From Bugula neritina (lineage: Eukaryota > Bryozoa > Gymnolaemata > Cheilostomatida > Bugulidae), in NCBI GenBank assembly GCA_964035545.1, contig OZ037767.1:18318281-18382280 (forward strand): DNA of 64,000 nt. Reading direction: 5' to 3'. Positions within the stretch are counted from its first letter, which is position 1. The number at the start of each line of letters is the position of its first letter. Both the position numbers and the translations under genes were made by a program. Below, one piece after another: positions 59,401-64,000 of this stretch. The notes beneath the pieces are model-generated. The model had not been told where the DNA came from, did no database searches, and saw only the letters and a program-made list of their open reading frames with translations.

Positions 59401-62400
59401 ACTAGGGAGTATATACTAGTACTATACTAGAGGGTATATACTAGTACTATACTAGAGAGTATATACCAGTACTATACTAGATAGTATATACTAGTACTAT
59501 ACTAGAGAGTATATACTAGTACTATACTAGAGCGTATATACTAGTACTATACTAGATTGTATATACTAGTACTATACTAGAGAGTATATACTAGTACTAT
59601 ACTAGAGCGTATATACTAGTACTATATTAGGGAGTATATACTAGTACAATACTAGGGAGTATATACTAGTACTATACTAGGGAGTATATACTAGTACTAT
59701 ACTAGAGCGTATATACTAGTACTATACTAGGGAGTATATACCAGTACTATACTAGGGAGTATATACCAGTGCTATACTAGGGAGTATATACTAGTGCTAT
59801 ACTAGGGAGTATATACCAGTACTATACTAGGGAGTATATACTAGTACTATACTAGAGAGTATATACTAGTACTATACTAGGGAGTATATACCAGTACTAT
59901 ACTAGGGAGTATATACCAGTACTATACTAGGGAGTATATACCAGTACTATACTAGAGAGTATATACTAGTACTATACTAGGGAGTATATACTAGTACTAT
60001 ACTAGGGAGTATATACTAGTACTATACTAGGGAGTATATACTAGTGCTATACTAGGGAGTATATACTAGTGCTATACTAGGGAGTATATACCAGTACTAT
60101 ACTAGGGAGTATATACTAGTACTATACTAGGGAGTATATACCAGTACTATACTAGGGAGTATATACCAGTACTATACTAGAGAGTATATACTAGTACTAT
60201 ACTAGGGAGTATATACTAGTACTATACTAGGGAGTATATACTAGTACTATACTAGGGAGTATATACCAGTACTATACTAGGGAGTATATACCAGTACTAT
60301 ACTAGGGAGTATATACTAGTGCTATACTAGGGAGTATATACCAGTACTATACTAGGGAGTATATACTAGTACTATACTAGAGAGTATATACTAGTACTAT
60401 ACTAGGGAGTATATACTAGTGCTATACTAGGGAGTATATACTAGTGCTATACTAGAGAGTATATACTAGTACTATACTAGGGAGTAGTACTATACTACAG
60501 AAGCACCTGATGCACAGCTTCATCTCTCGGGTGAATAACAAACTTCACTTTCTTATTTTGGTTAAATCTGTGGTGAGTTTTGAGACAGTTTAGCACAGTT
60601 CCAATCATCGTAGAGGCCACTACGCCAGGTGGGTACTTCAACTTCCCCGTACCTATAGCCGGGTAGGCCACAACCTCAATATCTTCAAGCTCTTTGTAAG
60701 CTTTTGCAAAAAAGACTTCAAGTCTTGATGTCTACAATACAGTTGAGAGTTTTGAATAAAATGTTCGCTAGCAAACTTATGCAAGTTATTATGCGCTTCA
60801 ACAAGCATTTCATATTTGAAAATAAATGTAACCCTCCACTTACACTTTGATCAGGCTGAGAGAGATCAAACTCAGCAGTGTCATTCTCATGATAGACCAA
60901 CACAGTTCTGCCATTTAACATTTTGATAACTTGAATTCCTTGCGAAATTTGAGAAGAGCTGTTTTTCATCAGCGCTTGTTTGATGGCACCCTGACTGCTA
61001 ACCACACCACTGGCCTTAGAATAAGAGACACATTTATGATTGCAGCCAACACAAGCAAAAAACTTTAATCGGTGCAAAAACAGGAAATAGAGTTTTGAAT
61101 AATGTTTAGCTTACCTGTACTGCAGTAATATCACCACGAACAATGTCCACCATAGAAAGCACGTCTTCGGGAATTGTGGAGGATGACACAGTGCTGTCTG
61201 AATGTAAACTCTTCAATGGCTTTGTGGGTAGGACGCGCTTATAACCTATCTTTTCTGCAGAAATTGTATTGGACAAAGCATTTATTTCACCCAGTCGATC
61301 TTTGCCTGCTGGGGACTGAAGCCAGTGAACAAACCCCCGCCTATGGGATGAGTGAAACTCAACACACTTCACACGCTTCAAATCTTTAAGTTTTGCCAGC
61401 GTATCACTTAGCAACTCTTCGGATGGGGACGTGACAGTACACTCCCCGGAGATCTGCAGCTTTGAGAAATCAATAGCAACACCTTCATTTCCGCAATACT
61501 TCAGCACAAAATCTTCATTCTTTAATACAAGTGCCAGCAAATTTTCTGGAATAACTAGTGAGCTCTTGGTCACAGCATTTGTAGCAAAGTATTGATCCAA
61601 CTGGGAAACAATTTGCATAACGGAATTGGTTGAAGACCGTAAGACAAGCTTCAACTTTTGAGTCTCACTATCAAACTGAATTTGTAGATTATGTGCGGAG
61701 TTTTCATTTAAAAGCTTTTGTTTGAAAGTATCCCATCCTTGAGTGGATACAGCCTGCACTTCGGCAGATTTCAACGGCCGGCTTTCTGGATATTCCTTCT
61801 CAACTATCACAGACTGTAGGAAATCAATTGCTTCCCTGACAGACCTGGTATTGTCGCTGCATGCATATAGTTTGTTTTGATTTAAGCCATATGCAGCGAA
61901 AATTCCTTTCTTCTTAAACTCTGGAACGATATCATTACGCTGAACAGATTTGAAACTTAAAGAGAAATCTTCGGACACCGTCACAAATTCTATTTTCAAA
62001 TCATTCACTATATCATTTAAAGATCTCAAAGCACTCTCCACGCAAGACTGTGGACCAGACACTGTAACGTCACAGTTCTTAATATTAACCGTCACGCTTG
62101 GCAAGGAAACTTTTTTTATTCTAAGAAAATGAATGACTTCAGGGTTATAAGATCTAGTTTGTTTAGAGTAAGGTTCTGCATCTCCACTGATAGCGCCCCT
62201 TGTAGCCCCCTTGAAAACAGCTAGGGCTTCACAGTTTCCATCATTGTAATTCTGTCTTCTGACATTAGGTCGAACATGTGGCTCAGCTGCTCCTTTCGTC
62301 GGCTTAACGGTTTTATACTCAATGTGAATTTTAAGGTCTTCAATTGAAACGCCATCAAAATATTCAATCAGCTAAAACAAGTTAAAAATAGAGAAGATGA

Positions 62401-63187
62401 AATGTCATAACTTTACAATTTTCCCACAGATTCATTTCCAGCTGTGAAATGGTTAGGAAAGTAAAACATTTTTATAAGCCACTGTGAAGTTACAGTAAAA
62501 ATTCACACAAATTTAATGCCTGAATTTAAACCCTTAGTTTAGTACCTATTTTAAAATTTACTATGCAAATCCAACTATAAATCTCCACAGAAATTCATTG
62601 GAAATATTCATAATGATATAATCTCTCTGCAATACCTTGCTAGCTTCTGTCTCATTTGGACAAAACACAAGAGCATTAGAAGGGGTTATTTTCTTTATTT
62701 CCTTGATTATAACGTGATTTCCAAATATTTCCTTCAGTCTATCAGCGGTGACACTGCTTTTCAGTCCTTTTATAAAACAGCTCTAAAAGAAAACTACCAC
62801 CAATATGCAACATAATTCCCGCTACACGAACAGGAAAAAGTCGAGATATGCGAGAATAGGTGAGAATAGAATATGCAACATAATTGTGAATGGAAATTAG
62901 GCATTTCATATAAAAAATGTATAACTTTCAGTAAACGTCACATACTAGTAGCCAACTGGTAACTAACAACTAATAATAATTCATTTTTACCTAAGTTGTA
63001 ACTATTAGTAATACCTAGTAACTATTAGTAATTACCTAGTAACTATTAGTAATTACCTAGTAACTATTAGAAAATAACTAGTAACTATGTAACTAGTAAC
63101 CACTAGTAAAGTTTAATTGGCAGAGGATCATATAAAGTAGCAGCTAGTATAAATAGATTTGTATAATACCTTCCTATCTACAGACAT
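56441..63187 (-). CDS. PARP14-like mono-ADP-ribosyltransferase, ten exons, 954 residues
   Basis: Exons on the minus strand are 63187-63170, 62782-62636, 62371-61115, 61062-60844, 60731-60507, 58425-58189, 58028-57869, 57718-57582, 57176-56993 and 56721-56441. All are GT-AG, all phases agree, and the total is 2865 nt. An RRM-like domain (about 7-70, SCFIKGLKSSVTADRLKEIF) is followed by KH-like repeats (about 150-460), one macrodomain (about 465-630, RGDIT and VVAYPAIGTGKLKYPP), a further KH-like region (about 640-760) and a C-terminal PARP catalytic domain with LWHGT (H838), FNRSFCGKN and YGKGCYF (Y870). The third triad position is V942 in YPTYVIKF, where PARP14 has Leu and polymerising PARPs have Glu, so mono-ADP-ribosylation is expected. 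The first macrodomain loop reads GCNH instead of NAAN. No WWE domain is seen. Human PARP14 has three macrodomains. PARP14-type proteins act in the cytoplasm and nucleus in stress and antiviral signalling. This gene's role is inferred only. Confidence 0.85.
56722..56850 (-). repeat. 39-bp tandem repeat carrying four candidate 3' splice sites
   Basis: On the gene strand each unit contains AATATTGCAG followed by GTGTTAGT, that is, an acceptor and the first bases of the last exon. Acceptors fall at 56721, 56760, 56799 and 56838, exactly 39 bp apart. The repeat is 13 codons long, has no stop and is in frame with the PARP catalytic exon, so use of an outer acceptor would add 13, 26 or 39 residues. 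The outermost copy then degenerates. Confidence 0.9.
57205..57560. repeat. 44-bp minisatellite in PARP intron 8
   Basis: About eight units contain ACTAGAATGCTATAGTACTA followed by AATACTCATATAACTT. They fill most of the 405-bp intron between exons 9 and 8. Units differ by only a few bases. Confidence 0.9.
57725..57866. repeat. AT-rich tandem tract in PARP intron 7
   Basis: AATAGTATAATATAATATAT-like units fill nearly all of the 150-bp intron between exons 8 and 7. They are less regular than the other intron repeats. Confidence 0.7.
58436..60492. repeat. 25-bp minisatellite (about 82 units) filling PARP intron 5
   Basis: The unit is CTAGTACTATACTAGGGAGT plus ATATA. Variants are AGAGAGT, AGAGCGT, AGATTGT and ATACCAGT. 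The array takes up all but about 25 bp of the intron between exons 6 and 5, starting 10 bp from the 3' splice site, so the branch point must lie in or next to it. The unit is rich in inverted pieces (CTAGTA.TACTAG, TATACTAGTACTATA), so the RNA could fold on itself repeatedly. Confidence 0.97.
62995..63110. repeat. 21-bp repeat in PARP intron 1
   Basis: About five degenerate copies of GTAACTATTAGTAATTACCTA lie in the intron between exons 2 and 1. The last copies are shortened. Confidence 0.8.
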
Positions 63188-63218
63188 GCTTCTCTGTGTA
63201 GTCAAGTAGTTCTTAGAC

Positions 63219-63356
63219 TTTAGTCTCCAAGTAAACCTTAGTCTCCAAGTACACCTTAGTCTCCAAGTACACCTTAGTCTCCAAGTACACCTTAGTCTTC
63301 AAGTACACCTTAGTCTTCAAGTACACCTTGATCTCCAAGTACAGCTTAGTCTACAA
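63219..63356. repeat. 18-bp repeat just upstream of the PARP start codon
   Basis: Seven to eight copies of CTTAGTCTCCAAGTACAC lie 30-170 bp upstream of the PARP ATG, where a 5'UTR or promoter would be. Copies differ at one or two positions (TCTTCAAG, TCTACAAG). Confidence 0.92.
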
Positions 63357-64000
63357 GTAAAATATGAAAGTAGGTAGTTCATTGGAAGGTAATCATTGAT
63401 ATAAAAATTCGAATTGCACATAAAGTAAGTTTAACGTCATCACCAACAATGTAAGTGCAGACCTCCATACATTTCATGTATATGCATTCATCATTGTTTA
63501 ATGATGAACCAATAATACCACCACAACAAGTACAAACACGTTTTAAATATAAAAAGAAATATACTCAAATTTGCACTTGACATATACAATATATATAATC
63601 AAGCTACATGCTATTGTGTGACGAAAATAAAATTCTCCCAGTAAAATTTAATGTTATACATCAACCTGTCTCACTGAACACTGCTAGCTTACTGTGGAGG
63701 TAGAATTTTTCCCCCATTCAATGCCAGGTCAACTCAAAGGAGATAAGGCTGAATAATGCCAAAAGCTCATTTTTCACAACACAACAGAGCTGATGGTCTA
63801 ACATTATAGACGCAAAGGTCCACGTGTAGTGTCCGCTGTGCCTATATTGTAGAGTGAGCCGGTAAGGCCTATCAACATTGGCACGTTTCCAATAAAGAGA
63901 CAGCTGCAACAGCACCTGTTGGATTATGGTTTTGGCAAGTCCTATGAAAACATACTTGCTTTTATAAAAAATATGTGATTTTTCACTTGGTTTCAAAACG
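63357..64000. other. Upstream flank of the PARP gene; one uncharacterised ORF
   Basis: A 92-codon minus-strand ORF at 63718-63996 contains WKRANVDRPYRLTLQYRHSG and is open to near the window edge. It has no recognisable domain. It may be the end of another gene, a dispersed repeat or chance. No other signals are seen. Confidence 0.35.

Noticed and set aside
63718-63996. 92-codon ORF near the right edge as a host gene
   Set aside because: No splice signals, domain or start context could be verified before the window ends.

Overview
The window is eukaryotic and AT-rich. It has spliced genes with GT-AG introns of roughly 50 bp to 2 kb, abundant minisatellites, and Copia, Ty3/Gypsy, LINE, hAT-like and other DNA transposons. 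The host genes include a PARP14-like mono-ADP-ribosyltransferase and a chromodomain protein, which point to a metazoan. The compact introns and dense private minisatellites suggest a marine invertebrate. A sponge is my best guess, but this is inference and not proven by anything I can see.

Layout. 1-400: LINE 3' tail. 401-11720: an 11.3 kb satellite with a roughly 10-bp beat (ACTG core) that contains a tandem higher-order duplication of about 3.7-3.8 kb. 11740-15548: a decayed minus-strand Copia element split by a LINE reverse transcriptase. 15565-25440: a 25-bp minisatellite that received a 9.1 kb Ty3/Gypsy element (Gypsy-1, 16004-25106) with identical 109-bp LTRs and a 5-bp target duplication. 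Gypsy-1 carries an SGNH-hydrolase-like third ORF, and its integrase is split by a 3.7 kb inverted-dimer transposon. 25585-28812: a second array of the same ACTG satellite in the opposite orientation, interrupted by two small elements. 29139-29630: LINE endonuclease remnant. 30340-30677: solo LTR. 30885-31668: a two-exon gene of unknown function. 32033-39314: Gypsy-2, plus strand, badly decayed. 40785-44208: an eight-exon minus-strand gene with N-terminal zinc ribbons and a C-terminal chromodomain, broken in this assembly by a 454-bp transposon in exon 5. 45600-46316: hAT-like MITE. 47112-54524: Gypsy-3, minus strand, a relative of Gypsy-2 with a different LTR. 56441-63187: a complete ten-exon PARP14-like gene on the minus strand.

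The two Gypsy relatives, in opposite orientations, flank the zinc-ribbon/chromodomain gene. The PARP14-like gene has a different tandem repeat in several introns. One of these repeats, a 39-bp unit in front of the last exon, carries a 3' splice site in every copy and stays in frame. It could therefore add 13-residue steps to the catalytic domain.

The most unusual items are the tandem in-frame splice acceptors in the PARP gene, the transposon inside the chromodomain gene's coding exon, the SGNH-like ORF in the env position of Gypsy-1, and the pair of oppositely oriented ACTG satellites. All exon models were built by hand from splice signals, phase and protein continuity. No transcript or database evidence was available.
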